Both the position numbers and the translations under genes were made by a program. A DNA stretch of 64,000 nt, taken from Sympetrum striolatum (taxonomy: Eukaryota; Arthropoda; Insecta; Odonata; Libellulidae). A model generated the notes under the pieces. That model worked only from the letters and a program-made list of their open reading frames with translations. It made no database searches and was not told the origin of the DNA. This document shows, piece by piece, positions 34,001 to 42,540 of this stretch. Each line of letters starts with the position of its first letter. The stretch's first letter is position 1. The stretch lies in the NCBI GenBank assembly GCA_947579665.1, contig OX388345.1, positions 36,299,849 through 36,363,848 of the forward strand, in the 5' to 3' direction.

Positions 34001-37000
34001 CGTGTGTTATTTTGCTCTTCATTCGTATTTTGATTTCGTTTCCATCGTCCATTATATTGAGTTGGATACATAATCAGTTTTGGGATTCATCCTATATTGG
34101 TGGTTGTAGTAGACTCAGAAGGATAATTTCACCGGTTTTCATCGAACATGTCCCAAATAATATTATTTATAATCTTTGTGACGTTAAAGTTAATATCAAT
34201 TAATCACTAATATATCTCCCAAGTTTAGATTGAATATAGCCTTCGACAGTACTGTCGTAGATAAATAACTACATCGTTTATATGGAGAAAGTCATGTGCT
34301 GGGCATATCAGATTTATTTTGTAGAATGAGTCCTTTAGCTAGCAACTAATACTCTTAATTATAATAATTATAGCTGCCATTTTGTAAACCATAAACCTTC
34401 TCTAATCACAGATTGCCTGTATAAAGACCCCTACCATTTCCATTGATCACACCAGTGGTACCTGGAGATATATCTTTGGATCTTTGCTACCCAACACTTG
34501 GGATTCCTACGGGAATCTGGAGGAGTATTTCATATTTTTACCAAATAAAATATAAAATTTGTGTGTCAAACATTATTCTGTTGTGATTGAATTTATGTAC
34601 TGTTTGGTTTGTTATTCAAAGAATTGTAGTACAGATTTGGTTGATTTCGATCTTTTAATCTATTTGTTTTAGACAATTAGGGTTACTTTGATGGGTCTAA
34701 AGTTTAAAAGTAAAAACTGCTTAAATATCATGATGGGATTGCTCTATGAATTTGATACTGTTACTTACTCCCAATATTGAAGACTGGCAGTTTCTTTATT
34801 GGTTGCATTATGAAACAAAGAGGAATTCCCAGTGCTGTTATGAGCCTGTAATGAAAAAAATATATTAGTAATTCTAAACTTATTGGATGTCATATTTGAT
34901 CAGTGAATATTGTATACTTACAATATATCAGTCCCATCATTCATATATTTAACACCTTGAATGTGATCTAGTGAAATATAAAAGGCTGAAATTGCTTAAC
35001 TTTTGTTTCAAGTTATACTTTTACATTTTATGTACTCTTTATTGATATTTTAACCCAGACATGCAGATCTTCAAAAGTCATTCATTCCTGTTTCAAGCAT
35101 TTCTGCTTAATACATATTTATCATCTAATAACTTGTAGAATATGCTAATTATATTATAGACACCTACTGTTGAAATGACTCATATTATTGCAGCATCCAT
35201 TTTGCAGTGATAAAAATGAGATTGGGGTAAGAACAATTGTTATAGTGCATATTTTACCGTGAAAACATGAAACAGTCAATGTATAGACTTAATTGCTAGT
35301 GAATATATTATGTAAAACTTTAATTAAAGTATGAACTCCTGTGTCAAAATCTATACTATTCTTGGTAAATGTTTACTCACACTAAAGAATACATACACTT
35401 GATACGGCAGGATTGAAAACTTAGGTTTTTGATCTATTAGTGTGGCAATACCTTCGTTTTGGGACATTTAATTATAGATAGCATCGATGGCATGCTACAG
35501 TACAAGAAAGTGGATCTGCACTTGTAGGATTGACATGTTGAACTTGCAACACAAGACATTGAACATATATTAACCCACTCAATGCTACTGTATATTCAGC
35601 AAATGGATGCCGGATACGGAATCTTTTTTAAGTCAATTTATCATTTTCAGTTATTTTAACATATAAAACTTTTTGATTCATGTAAAGGAAAAATTAAGTT
35701 TTTATACCAAATTTTACCATGCCTTGAATTCAAGGCATCAGCATCTGGAGGGAATTTGGCTATGTAACTCCGATATAACAAATTTGTTTTTGTATCATAA
35801 AGTAGTAAAGAAATATTAGCTATCTATGACAAAATAAGAAGAGGATCAATTTTTCAAAAAAAATTGAATTGATCATGATTTTATTCCAAAAAAAACAGTC
35901 GATGCGTAATACAGGGCCATCCTTACAATTGGGACACATATAAGCAATGAAATACTTATATATGCCAAAAAAGCAAAAATGCAGAAACCACAAACGAACT
36001 ACTTTCACTGCCGCCTAGAATGGTACTAAGACCCTGAGCCAAAGATCTATCCCACGATGCTGGGCTCTGTGATTGGCCGGCAAGCGTAACAGGACCCATG
36101 CCTTGAATTCAAGGCATCAGCACCTATGCCAACGACGCCATGACTTGACTTCAAGGCATCTGCATTGAATGGGTTAAATACAAGGATGCAATAACAGCTG
36201 TGTAGTAATTGAAGCGAGGGGTTGAGTTGGCCTCGGTTTTGTTTATTCCTTTTGAGCATACTTTTGCTGAATCAGATGTGAAAACGTACACATTTACCAG
36301 AAATAGTATTCATTTTGACCCTGTTTATAGTTCTTTTACTGGAATCTTATATTAACCCTTTCGCGCCTGTTGTCGTCCATAGACGACGGAGGTTTTCCTA
36401 CGCCAGAGAACGAACGTCGTCTATAGACGACGGAGATTTTCCTACGCAAACGAACGAACGTCGTTTATAGACGACGCAGGTACAAATGGTCAATGGGTGC
36501 GGATTATAACCCTCGAACGCGGGATTTCCGTACCTTTCCTTGGCGGGCTGGTGGGGGTCCGTAGGTCGATGGGTCATTTTACAGTGTCGGTCGCTGCATG
36601 GGGCTGCTGGTAAGGATATATTTTTGCACTCGTTTTGCCAATAAATTAATTTTGTGATTGTTGTTTATTTTGCATTGGAAATAATATCCTTGTCTTACGC
36701 TGATATTGTACAACTTTTAAACGAAACGCTAGAGTTGATATTGACGTATTTACAATACTTTCACAAGAAAATTCTGATACGCAAAAATACTCTCCTTACT
36801 CCTTTGCTGGTCCAAAACCCGGATGTGAAAGAGGGATGGAAAATATGTTTTGTTCTTAATACATCGAAACCATGTGGAAATATAGTAAATATGTAAATAT
36901 TAACACTAGAACTTCGTTTAAAAGTTGTACATCTTTAGCGCAAGATATTGCATTTATTTTCAATGTTAGATTGACAAAAATTACAACAAATAATCATTTA

Positions 37001-39193
37001 CCAAAACGTGTGCAAAAACATTTAGTTTCCGAGAATTCCTCTGACTGGCGGTCGCACCCGGATGTTAGCCCCCCACGGGGTTTATGACGATAGGGTCAGA
37101 AATCCCGGGGCTGAGGACTCAAAAATGGGCAAATTTTATACCTGGGGGCAGCAATGCTCAAAAACGTCTCCGTACATCAGGAAAGAATTTCTCCTCGAGT
37201 CACTCGGCAGACAGTAGAAAATTTACGCTGAGCCCGCCGTCGCGAAAGGGTTAATGTATACACTGACTAGTATGTGAATTTATACATTTTCAGAGTTTTA
37301 CCGTTAGGGCCCTTTTTATTTGGTTGATTAATTTGTACAAGTTAATTTACAAAATGCATGAACCACCAAAAATTTATTGTGTAAACATACCAACTTGTAC
37401 AGATGTATGAATGCGTGAATGAAAAATAGAACATGTTCTAATTCTGTTTATGAATTTGTATAAGTTATAGTTTCTGTTGTCTTTTGAAAACAAAAGAAAA
37501 TGTTTACTAATTTAGGCAAAAATAAAAGTGGAATAAACCACAAACTATCTTTTTTATCTATTTCTTAGTTGTCTAAATATACTAAATATTTAATCGATAC
37601 AGTTTTTAAGAAAAACAAAAACTATTTTACAATGTGCCCCCATAATATGTGTGAAAACATGCACCAATATTAAATACCCATTCATGATTTTTGTCCATGC
37701 GAACGTACATGATTTCATGCATGCAATGGTTCATGTATTTTTATGTTAACTTGAACAAACTATTGCACCATGTAAACAAGTCTTAACATGAACATTTCTT
37801 CTATTAAAATTTTCCTGAAATTTGAACTTGCTCATTGAAAATAGGTGGAAAAGGAAGTCCCAGTTTATTTTGCTATATTTATATACGCACCGTAATGCTC
37901 CCCCTCACGTAGCAGGTGTCCATGTCTGCCCATGCAGGGTCGCATTTGCTCCATGGGACTTCGGAAGCAAATGAGGCTATCATGTAGTGCACGGTGTAGG
38001 ACATAATCACATTGTAATAGATGCACACAATTAGGGACACTGTCACCATTGCACAGCCAACACCTATAAAAGAAAAATGATCATGAAAATGCTTTAGAAT
38101 ATTTTAATGAGTGACAGAAGTAAAATTAAACAGTTTCATTATTTATTCATTTTAACTTTGATGGTGTTTAAGAGTACATTGTGACTCTTTCTTCATTCAC
38201 AGCCATCAGCGGAAACCTCAGGATATATTTTCATTTGGAAATCCAAAAGGTAATTAGTAGCTTATTCATAACAGTTTCTTGGTTACATATAAATATGCTA
38301 ATAAGATCATGAGACAGAGTAGAAAAGTCGTTAATTTTGTATTGCTAAATGGGATTGCTATTACTGCTGGAGGTTTTTGTAGGGGGTTTCCTCCCATCTT
38401 TGGGGGAATGCCAGGCAATCCTTTGTAATATGGTATGCCCCCCTACAATGCTGCCACCTGGCCAAATTGGAGTGAAAAATGAAATTAAATAAATTAAATT
38501 GATAAATAAGCTAAATATAAGAGGGGGTTAAGCTTTTGCAGTGCTTGAGCATGTTTATTCACAGTTAATTATATCTTGTGCAAGAGTAATATGACCTTAT
38601 TATTTAATTGATGTCTTAAATTTTATAATTAAACCTTAAGGACCTTATGGAATATAAGATTAGTACTTCATTCATGCACTTACAAAAAAATTCTTCTCAT
38701 GAAAATGTACTACTATTTTATTAATGACTATTTAGATGATTCTTTTAGTATGAATTAATGATACTCTATATCTTTAATGTGGCTTTATATGCTCTGTATG
38801 TCTTAATTTCAATAAAAATTATTATTATTATAAAATAGCTTAGAGAGAGACCTTCTGGAATTTTCTTTAATAATTATTTGTAGAAATTAATTTGGAGAAA
38901 AATTGTATCAATTATAATTGATACAATTTTTCTCCAAACTAATCCAGTTCTTCCATCATGTAAATAATTGAGAATGATAACTTGATGTAAAAATTAGTTG
39001 GATATATCAATTGATTAGTACAAATGGATATTTATTATGGCCAGTAATTTATCTTGATTACCTTTGGAAATAGGGCAACAGTTCCACATGGCGACAGGCC
39101 CTACTCCACCAAATTGTCCAACAGCAAGCTCCAGGAAATACATGGGCTTTCCAGCTAACGCCAGCATTATCAAGTAAGGAATTAGAAAAGCAC
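21911..39193 (-). CDS. SLC6 family Na+/Cl--dependent transporter, 12 exons, N-terminus missing
   Basis: This is a plasma-membrane symporter of the SLC6 (neurotransmitter/nutrient amino-acid transporter) family. It uses the Na+ gradient to take up an amino acid or related solute. Twelve minus-strand exons (listed separately) join with consistent phase into about 548 codons ending in TAG at 21911-21913. Visible landmarks, in order, are TM2 with the GAFLIPY and LELAVGQF motifs, the paired cysteines of extracellular loop 2, three N-glycosylation sequons, TM5 ATFPY, TM6 [11 protein letters not shown], the TM8 GLDSE/NVLT Na+-site region, SDEF after TM8, TM10 to TM12 and a hydrophilic C-tail. Family members are about 600-650 residues long, so roughly 60-90 residues including TM1 (NVWRFPY) are absent. 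I scanned both the near upstream sequence and the rest of the window and found no such exon. The closest group by eye is the insect nutrient amino-acid or orphan SLC6 transporters, but the substrate cannot be read from the sequence. No frameshift or internal stop was seen. Confidence 0.93.
22300..22520 (+). repeat. Dispersed repeat, copy B
   Basis: It matches the 8150-8480 segment over GAAGAGTT, TTTGCATGTATGC, GGACATTTATCCCAAATTTT and TCACCTATGAT. It lies in the last SLC6 intron (22064-23786). The open frame across it is incidental. Confidence 0.4.
23050..23490 (+). pseudogene. LINE reverse-transcriptase C-terminal remnant
   Basis: The plus strand reads [13 protein letters not shown] then SWTVYPIKE and, after frame changes, [19 protein letters not shown] and [10 protein letters not shown]. 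The LYGxxSWT ... GKIxGKRxxGR ... W order is the usual tail of endonuclease-type LINE reverse transcriptases. It lies within the last SLC6 intron. Confidence 0.6.
23787..23957 (-). CDS. SLC6 transporter exon (EL6, TM12)
   Basis: The acceptor is TTCTTTTCAG|GCAAT and the donor is AAAGAT|GTAAGTA; the exon is 57 whole codons. It completes TM11 ([13 protein letters not shown]), then reads the loop [15 protein letters not shown]. The (Y)P-x-WA-x-x-x-GW motif precedes TM12 in the family. TM12 is [20 protein letters not shown], followed by KGPSFKD. Confidence 0.95.
24740..24840 (-). CDS. SLC6 transporter exon (IL5, TM11; GC donor)
   Basis: The acceptor is TTTTTTGCAG|GGCTT. It encodes [20 protein letters not shown] (intracellular loop 5) and [13 protein letters not shown] (TM11). 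The donor reads TTGTTG|GCAAGTAG, a GC-AG intron. Only this donor keeps the frame with the next exon, and GCAAGT is the usual consensus for this minor class. A nearby GT two to four bases upstream would break the frame. Confidence 0.93.
24936..25035 (-). CDS. SLC6 transporter exon (TM10)
   Basis: The acceptor is TGTACTTCAG|GGAGG and the donor is TTTATG|GTTAGTT. It encodes [15 protein letters not shown], the canonical G(x)Y(V)L(x)LxD start of TM10, then [19 protein letters not shown]. It leaves the frame in phase 1. Confidence 0.95.
25145..25273 (-). CDS. SLC6 transporter exon (end of TM8, TM9)
   Basis: The acceptor is TATTACAG|TTTGC and the donor is ACTTAC|GTACGTT; the exon is 43 whole codons. 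It encodes [15 protein letters not shown], completing TM8 and intracellular loop 4, then [19 protein letters not shown] and LPCVTY, which is TM9 ending in the family motif GLPxxT. Confidence 0.95.
25493..25730 (-). CDS. SLC6 transporter exon (TM7, EL4, start of TM8)
   Basis: This is the longest exon, 238 bp. The acceptor is TTCACACAG|AGATG and the donor is AGTGAG|GTAAGTA. It encodes [18 protein letters not shown] (TM7), [11 protein letters not shown], the EL4 helix pair with [13 protein letters not shown], and the first half of TM8 ending FVLGLDSE. The GPGLAF-x-YPEA motif is diagnostic of the family, and the aspartate-serine pair belongs to the Na2 site region. Confidence 0.96.
26826..26929 (-). 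CDS. SLC6 transporter exon (unwound TM6)
   Basis: The acceptor is AATATTTTAG|GTATGG and the donor is GTACAG|GTGCG. It encodes [19 protein letters not shown], the partly unwound TM6 that lines the substrate and Na+ sites, then [16 protein letters not shown]. The family usually has S-(L/V)-G-x-G-x-G here. Serine-methionine in place of the usual first glycine positions may bear on substrate choice. Confidence 0.94.
27972..28106 (-). CDS. SLC6 transporter exon (TM5, extracellular loop 3)
   Basis: The acceptor is TTTTTCAG|GTTGTG and the donor is GTACAG|GTAAATA; the exon is 45 whole codons. It encodes [18 protein letters not shown] (TM5 with the conserved TFPY), then the EL3 segment [17 protein letters not shown], in the place of the family pattern G-(x)-YY-(L/V)-TP-x-W. 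Confidence 0.95.
28653..28785 (-). CDS. SLC6 transporter exon (end of EL2, TM4)
   Basis: The acceptor is AATCGCAG|GAGG and the donor is GGAAAG|GTAAGTG. It continues the YWE codon split with the previous exon, then reads [14 protein letters not shown] and W-D-L-A-L-C, which is the canonical start of TM4. TM4 itself ([15 protein letters not shown]) and IKTSGK of intracellular loop 2 follow. SGK at this place is a strong family marker. Confidence 0.95.
29842..30203. mobile_element. hAT-like MITE with 8-bp target duplication
   Basis: The ends are TATAGGCATGCGCA and, inverted, CATAGGCGTGCGCA. The exact 8-bp direct duplication GGTAGGGG flanks it (29834-29841, 30204-30211), as the hAT superfamily produces. 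Inner inverted GGTGCCAA/TTGGCACC segments support a 362-bp unit. No coding capacity. Confidence 0.8.
30495..30817 (+). repeat. Copia 5' LTR
   Basis: A 323-bp LTR starting TGTTAAG and ending CA. It holds a TATA-like CTATATATG at 30658-30666 and a polyadenylation signal AATAAA at 30755-30760. It borders the primer binding site directly. Confidence 0.8.
31075..32655 (+). pseudogene. Copia gag-protease-integrase frame, broken by frameshift
   Basis: The ATG at 31075 starts [12 protein letters not shown]; the open frame upstream of it has only a TTG. Gag contains [13 protein letters not shown] (UBN2-type Gag) and two CCHC zinc knuckles, [14 protein letters not shown] and [14 protein letters not shown], at about residues 225-270. 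The protease motif reads [12 protein letters not shown], where DSGA(T/S) is usual, so serine is replaced by cysteine. The GAG-pre-integrase region with [10 protein letters not shown] and C-x2-C (CEGC) is the integrase zinc finger, and HVDLCE holds the first catalytic Asp. The frame then shifts near 32620-32630 and ends at a stop. As a polyprotein it would normally continue through integrase and RT. Confidence 0.88.
32624..32982 (+). pseudogene. Copia integrase core, continued in a second frame
   Basis: After the frameshift the other frame reads [20 protein letters not shown], then LDHGTELKN (the second catalytic Asp region) and [12 protein letters not shown] (the catalytic Glu region). Sequence then reaches the deletion junction near 32960, where a 13-bp direct repeat (TCTGCTATACATG) is seen. 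The open frame runs on into flanking repeat to 33082, which is not part of the element. Confidence 0.85.
33299..33361. mobile_element. 63-bp inverted-repeat unit, GGTAAATTTCTAGTTTC family
   Basis: It starts GGTAAATTTCTAGTTTC and ends GAAACTAGGAATTTACC, with GGAGATATAGAATTTCTCCC between. A further single end, GGTAAATTTCTAGTTTCACA, lies at 33448-33474. The interior matches the right end of the unit at 11474-11684. Confidence 0.6.
34769..34845 (-). CDS. SLC6 transporter exon (glycosylated extracellular loop 2)
   Basis: A 77-bp exon with acceptor TCATTACAG|GCTC and donor TGGGA|GTAAGTA. It encodes the variable, hydrophilic part of extracellular loop 2. Three possible N-glycosylation sequons are visible (NST, NSS, NAT), and it ends in SLQYW, matching the (S/P)xxYW anchor that precedes TM4 in the family. 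The flanking introns are large and transposon-rich. Confidence 0.9.
35574..36173. mobile_element. piggyBac-like MITE 1 (TTAA duplication)
   Basis: The ends are CCCACTCAATGC and, inverted, CCCATTCAATGC, with TTAA directly outside each (35570-35573, 36174-36177). CCC ends on a TTAA target are the piggyBac signature. Inside are three copies of a 20-bp palindrome: ATGCCTTGAATTCAAGGCAT at 35719-35738 and 36098-36117, and a degenerate one at 36140-36159. No transposase frame. It lies in the SLC6 intron between the exons at 34769-34845 and 37891-38063. Confidence 0.85.
36356..37250. mobile_element. piggyBac-like MITE 2 (TTAA duplication)
   Basis: The ends are CCCTTTCGCG and, inverted, CCCTTTCGCG (perfect), with TTAA on both sides (36352-36355, 37251-37254). 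Near the left end, the palindrome GTCGTCTATAGACGAC and close variants occur three times at 36372, 36416 and 36460, exactly 44 bp apart. Two short open frames inside (36654-37087) match nothing I know. It is markedly more CpG-rich than its surroundings. Confidence 0.85.
37891..38063 (-). CDS. SLC6 transporter exon (TM3 and start of extracellular loop 2)
   Basis: The acceptor is TTTTATAG|GTGTTGG and the donor is ATTACG|GTGCGTA. It encodes TM3 with the [12 protein letters not shown] signature; the YYNV motif is almost invariant in SLC6 and its first tyrosine lies near the substrate site. The EL2 start follows, with Cys-(9 residues)-Cys ([11 protein letters not shown]), the conserved disulfide pair of the family. 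The frame enters in phase 1 and leaves in phase 0. Confidence 0.95.
38365..38505 (+). repeat. LINE/SINE 3'-tail repeat, copy 2
   Basis: The segment has AGGGGGTTTCCTCCCATC, GGGGGAATGCCAGGC and ATGCCCCCCTAC blocks followed by AAATTAAATAAATTAAATTG. It parallels the segment at 7350-7545. It sits in the SLC6 intron between the exons at 37891-38063 and 39062-39193. Confidence 0.45.
38891..38938. repeat. Perfect 48-bp palindrome
   Basis: TTTGGAGAAAAATTGTATCA plus ATTA is followed by its exact reverse complement with no loop. It lies in an SLC6 intron, 124 bp from the exon at 39062. It would form a cruciform or a very stable RNA hairpin. Confidence 0.8.
39062..39193 (-). CDS. SLC6 transporter exon (TM2, start of intracellular loop 1)
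   Basis: This is the most upstream exon found. The acceptor is TTCTACAG|GTGC and the donor is CAAAG|GTAATC. It encodes TM2 ([11 protein letters not shown]..) and the conserved [17 protein letters not shown] stretch that follows it in SLC6 proteins. It starts two bases into a glycine codon and ends one base into another. The exon before it, which should encode the NVWRFPY motif of TM1, must therefore end in phase 1. Confidence 0.95.
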
Positions 39194-40147
39194 CTGTAGA
39201 ATAATAAAAATAGCTGCAGTTAGCAAAACTCCATGTTGAGCTTATACATAAAATAGTATTGTAAAACATGCTTAACAGTTTGATATTATCCATGCAGAAT
39301 AGGTGGTAAGCTTTATTTATATGTTCATCTTCTTACACAAAAGTGAAGAAAATCTCTAATGATTGGAAATAAATAGAGAGTTTTAGATTCTGTAGGAAAC
39401 CATTAAGTATTTGATATAAGATCTGTATTTGAGAGTCCATTGTGATAAGGTTTAAAAAAAAGACACATTCTATTTTATCAGGTGTAGCCAAATACTAGTT
39501 TAGTGGCTTTGGCCTTATTTTAAATGAGAATAAAAATCAAATAATTTTAACAACTGCATTTTGGTAAACATTGATTATGTAAAATTTTGGGATTCACTTA
39601 ATCGCAGATTGACATGGGATGAACTTATCACCTATCTCTGTTTCAAATTATCCATAGTATTATAATTTATATATTCCTTATTTTTAAATTTATATTAAAT
39701 ATCACAATTTATATAGCTATCACATTACTAAATCTGCTTCTCAGAAATATCAAATTTATAGAATAGTGTAACATGAAACCAATATGTTTTATTCCACTTG
39801 TGAGAATCTTTGATAAGTTATTACTATTAAATAATCTAAAGGGATATAAAGAGGTAATAATAATAATGATAAGCAATTTATTTCAGGATGAGATTGATAC
39901 TTATAAATTGCTTCTTACGTACAACCTTAGGTCATTAAAGATTTAAAGAATTAAAGAAAAGGCTTTTAGGAATAAGACGAAAGAAAATGCAAATTGAGAG
40001 AAATATTTTTTTTGTTAAACAAACCTGCCTGAACTTAGGAAAAAAATAAAAACCTTGTAGATATCAATCACTAGAAAGGACATACATACTGTTCATGCCA
40101 GCATATAAGTCTACCATACTATTTGAAGCCTAAGAAAATCTCTCGAA

Positions 40148-40181
40148 AACCAGGGGTCTACTTACGAGTAGACCCCTGGTT
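40148..40181. repeat. Hairpin with 15-bp stem and 4-base loop
   Basis: AACCAGGGGTCTACT, loop TACG, AGTAGACCCCTGGTT. Perfect stem. No run of T follows on either strand to suggest a terminator-like role. Confidence 0.6.
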
Positions 40182-40354
40182 CGTATAAGCCAAACATAAA
40201 ATTTAACCCTTTACCACTGAGGGGTAAATAAGTGAAACTGCCTGCTTAATGCTTGTTGCAAACAAACCCTTGCAACTCACCACAATTATTTCTTACTGAA
40301 ACTAATTTTTGGCAAGTTTAATTAACGTTAATTAGACAAATTATATTCATTTTT

Positions 40355-41395
40355 ACTTTCTCCATATACGAAGTATAGAGAAAGTATTGTTTTCATGAAA
40401 AAATTCGACTTCGAGATTTCAACGGAAATACATGTTTTGGGGTCCCTAGAACACGTTTTGACTATTTTCGGAATGATGTCTGTGTGTATGTGTGTGTGTG
40501 TGTGTGTGTATGTGTGTGTGTGTTTGTGGGAGCTCTAACGTGAAAACTATTTGTTGTATCAATACCGAATTTCGTATATAGTACTGTGGTGTGTGCTGTC
40601 AGAGTTGATTAGTTTTTGGAGTAAATCGGTTGACCGGAAGTCGAGCTTCATTCATTAAAGCTCATTTCCGGTTTTCAAAATATCTCCATAAATATGATAT
40701 ATACGTGTATTGTATTACTTATAAAAGTTTTAGATAATAATATTTACTATAACTTTTATATTTAACATATTTTTATATCACCGGTTGATTAGGAGTTATT
40801 CGTGAAATACCGATAAACCGGAAGTAGCTGTTTTGTACTTTGTGGGCGCTCTAACATAAAAACTATTCATTATATCAACACCAAATTTCACATATAGTAT
40901 TTTGATTAGTTTTTTTAGAGTTGATTAGTTTTTGGAGTAAATCGGTTAACCGGAAGTCGAGCTTCATTCTTCAAAGCTCATTTCCGGTTTTCAAAATATC
41001 TCCATAAATATGATATATAGGTATATACTATTATTTGTAAAACTTTTAGAAAATATATTTTACTATACATTTTGGTTGAAACATATTTTTGTATCACTGA
41101 TTGTGTAGGAGTTATTCATGAAATACTGATAAACCGGAAGTTGCTGATTATGTACTTTGTGAGCGCTCTGGGCTCCATGGGCGAAAGGCCAATTTCATCG
41201 TTTTTCATCGATCATGTCCCGTGAAACATTATTTATCATGTTTTTGGCGTCAAAGATAATACATAATATTAATCACTCATATTCAAAGTTTAGATGGAAT
41301 ATAGAGTTCGAAATTACTGCGGTAGATAAATATTTACATCTTATATATATGGAGAAAGTCATGTGCTGGCCACATCAGATTTTTTCACATGTATT
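40355..41395 (+). repeat. Dispersed AT-rich repeat, copy 2, with internal duplication
   Basis: It starts ACTTTCTCCATATACGAAGT and ends GGAGAAAGTCATGTGCTGG. A (TG)n run lies at about 40480-40525. A unit of about 330 bp, with GCTCTAAC(G/A)TGAAAACT-like, GGAGTAAATCGGTTRACCGG and CTCATTTCCGGTTTTCAAAA blocks, occurs twice (about 40530-40840 and 40855-41165). There is no protein homology. It is shared with the sequence flanking the Copia insertion. Confidence 0.6.
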
Positions 41396-41799
41396 TTTAT
41401 TTTACAAAAATTTAATATATATTTCAATATTTTCATTTTACAAATGAAGATTAATTAATGGCTTATGGTTATATTATGGTTTGTTTTTTTTTACGTAATT
41501 GTTATGATTCGGCTGAGTTATTTTAGAAGTTTCGTGATTTGGTATTACCATGCTATATTACCATTATTTCTGTAATAAATTTTAATATCATTGTCTTTCT
41601 CTTCTTAATGTTTTTATTTGTGTAGCCTGAGTGATACTAATGAAAGAAAATTGTGTTATAGTTAAGCAGATTCACAAAAATACTATAGAATTTATCTTGT
41701 TGTGACAAATTTTAAATATTGCTTTACTCTTTCCTGCTGGATACTTGCCGTCAAATTCTTCCAGCTAACTGGGAAGGTAATACTTATGCCTAATATATT

Positions 41800-42063
41800 A
41801 CGTTAATGACATTGTTGGCCACATTCAGCCTGCGGACCACTAGTTTGACATCCCTGCTCTACATCAAACATAATATTAATAAATTTAATGTTCACTCTGA
41901 TATTCACTCATACAGTACTTGCCAATGTGAATCCATTGTCATACATCATCACAGACTTGAGAAGATCACAAATAACCTAAATCAAGCAGCCATTAAATGT
42001 TTCAATAAATTACCAGTAAGAAATACACCTCTTAAAAATTCCAGAAAATCATTCAATGATTAG
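41800..42063 (+). pseudogene. Non-LTR RT tail fragment behind a hAT-like end
   Basis: The plus strand reads NVHSDIHSYSTCQC then HHHRLEKI and AIKCFNKLPVRNTPLK, matching the pattern V-H-x-Y-x-T-R ... H-R ... K-x-Y-N-x-LP at the C-terminus of several RT families. It is preceded by CTGCGGACCACTAGTTTGAC, which looks like a hAT terminus. Both are single-ended and decayed. Confidence 0.45.
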
Positions 42064-42540
42064 CTTTTGCTAATCTAATCCTATTTAATACAATGATATA
42101 GTTCTTAATGAGAATGTCAAAATTGATCACATTTGGCATGCCCAATTTGAATAACTTAATATGTTGAGATTTGTTTTTTAAACTACCATGGCCGATGGAT
42201 TATAAGCTGTTATTATTTTAATTTTTGATGGAGTAAGATAGTTTTTTGTCTTAAACTTCTCTTCTTTTGTTTTTGTAAAAATTGTCATTGTACACTCAAG
42301 GAATGAAAGATCACAATATAAATAATGGGCATATCTAGTTCTTGGCATTTTTTCTCATTTTAGTTCTTAAAATTAATTGTAAATCTGGCTAGGAGTTAAA
42401 AAAAATGGTATGGAAATACTAAAGTTAATGATTTGTGTAATTAATCAAAAATCATCATATTTTGGTATTGCAATAACTTGAAATTCCTTAATAAAAGTTT
42501 AGCATATCTCATGCAGAAAATGGCAGTATTTAGTTGCATT

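Larger units (their letters stand above)
30452..34330 (+). repeat. Dispersed AT-rich repeat, copy 1 (split by Copia)
   Basis: Its parts are TACTTTC..AAAGAAAGTATTG (30452-30494), then after the Copia insertion CGACTTCGAGATTTCAACGG, CGGAATGATGTCTG, AACGTGAAAACTATT, GGAGTAAATCGGTCAACCGG (32988-33250), and finally GAGAAAGTCATGTGCTGG (34280-34330). All recur in order at 40355-41395. The part 33250-34120 has no counterpart there and contains the GGTAAATTTCTAGTTTC units. Confidence 0.6.

Noticed and set aside
33763..34203. 146-codon open frame, plus strand
   Set aside because: Low-complexity Phe/Ile/Leu/Ser-rich translation of AT-rich repeat sequence, with no start context, splice sites or family motif.
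40203..40235. Third piggyBac-like element (TTAACCCTTTACC)
   Set aside because: Only one end with TTAA is seen; the nearby inverted GGGGTAAA is too close and no second TTAA junction was found.
40479..40525. CRISPR or structured array
   Set aside because: It is a plain (TG)n microsatellite inside a dispersed repeat, in a eukaryotic genome.
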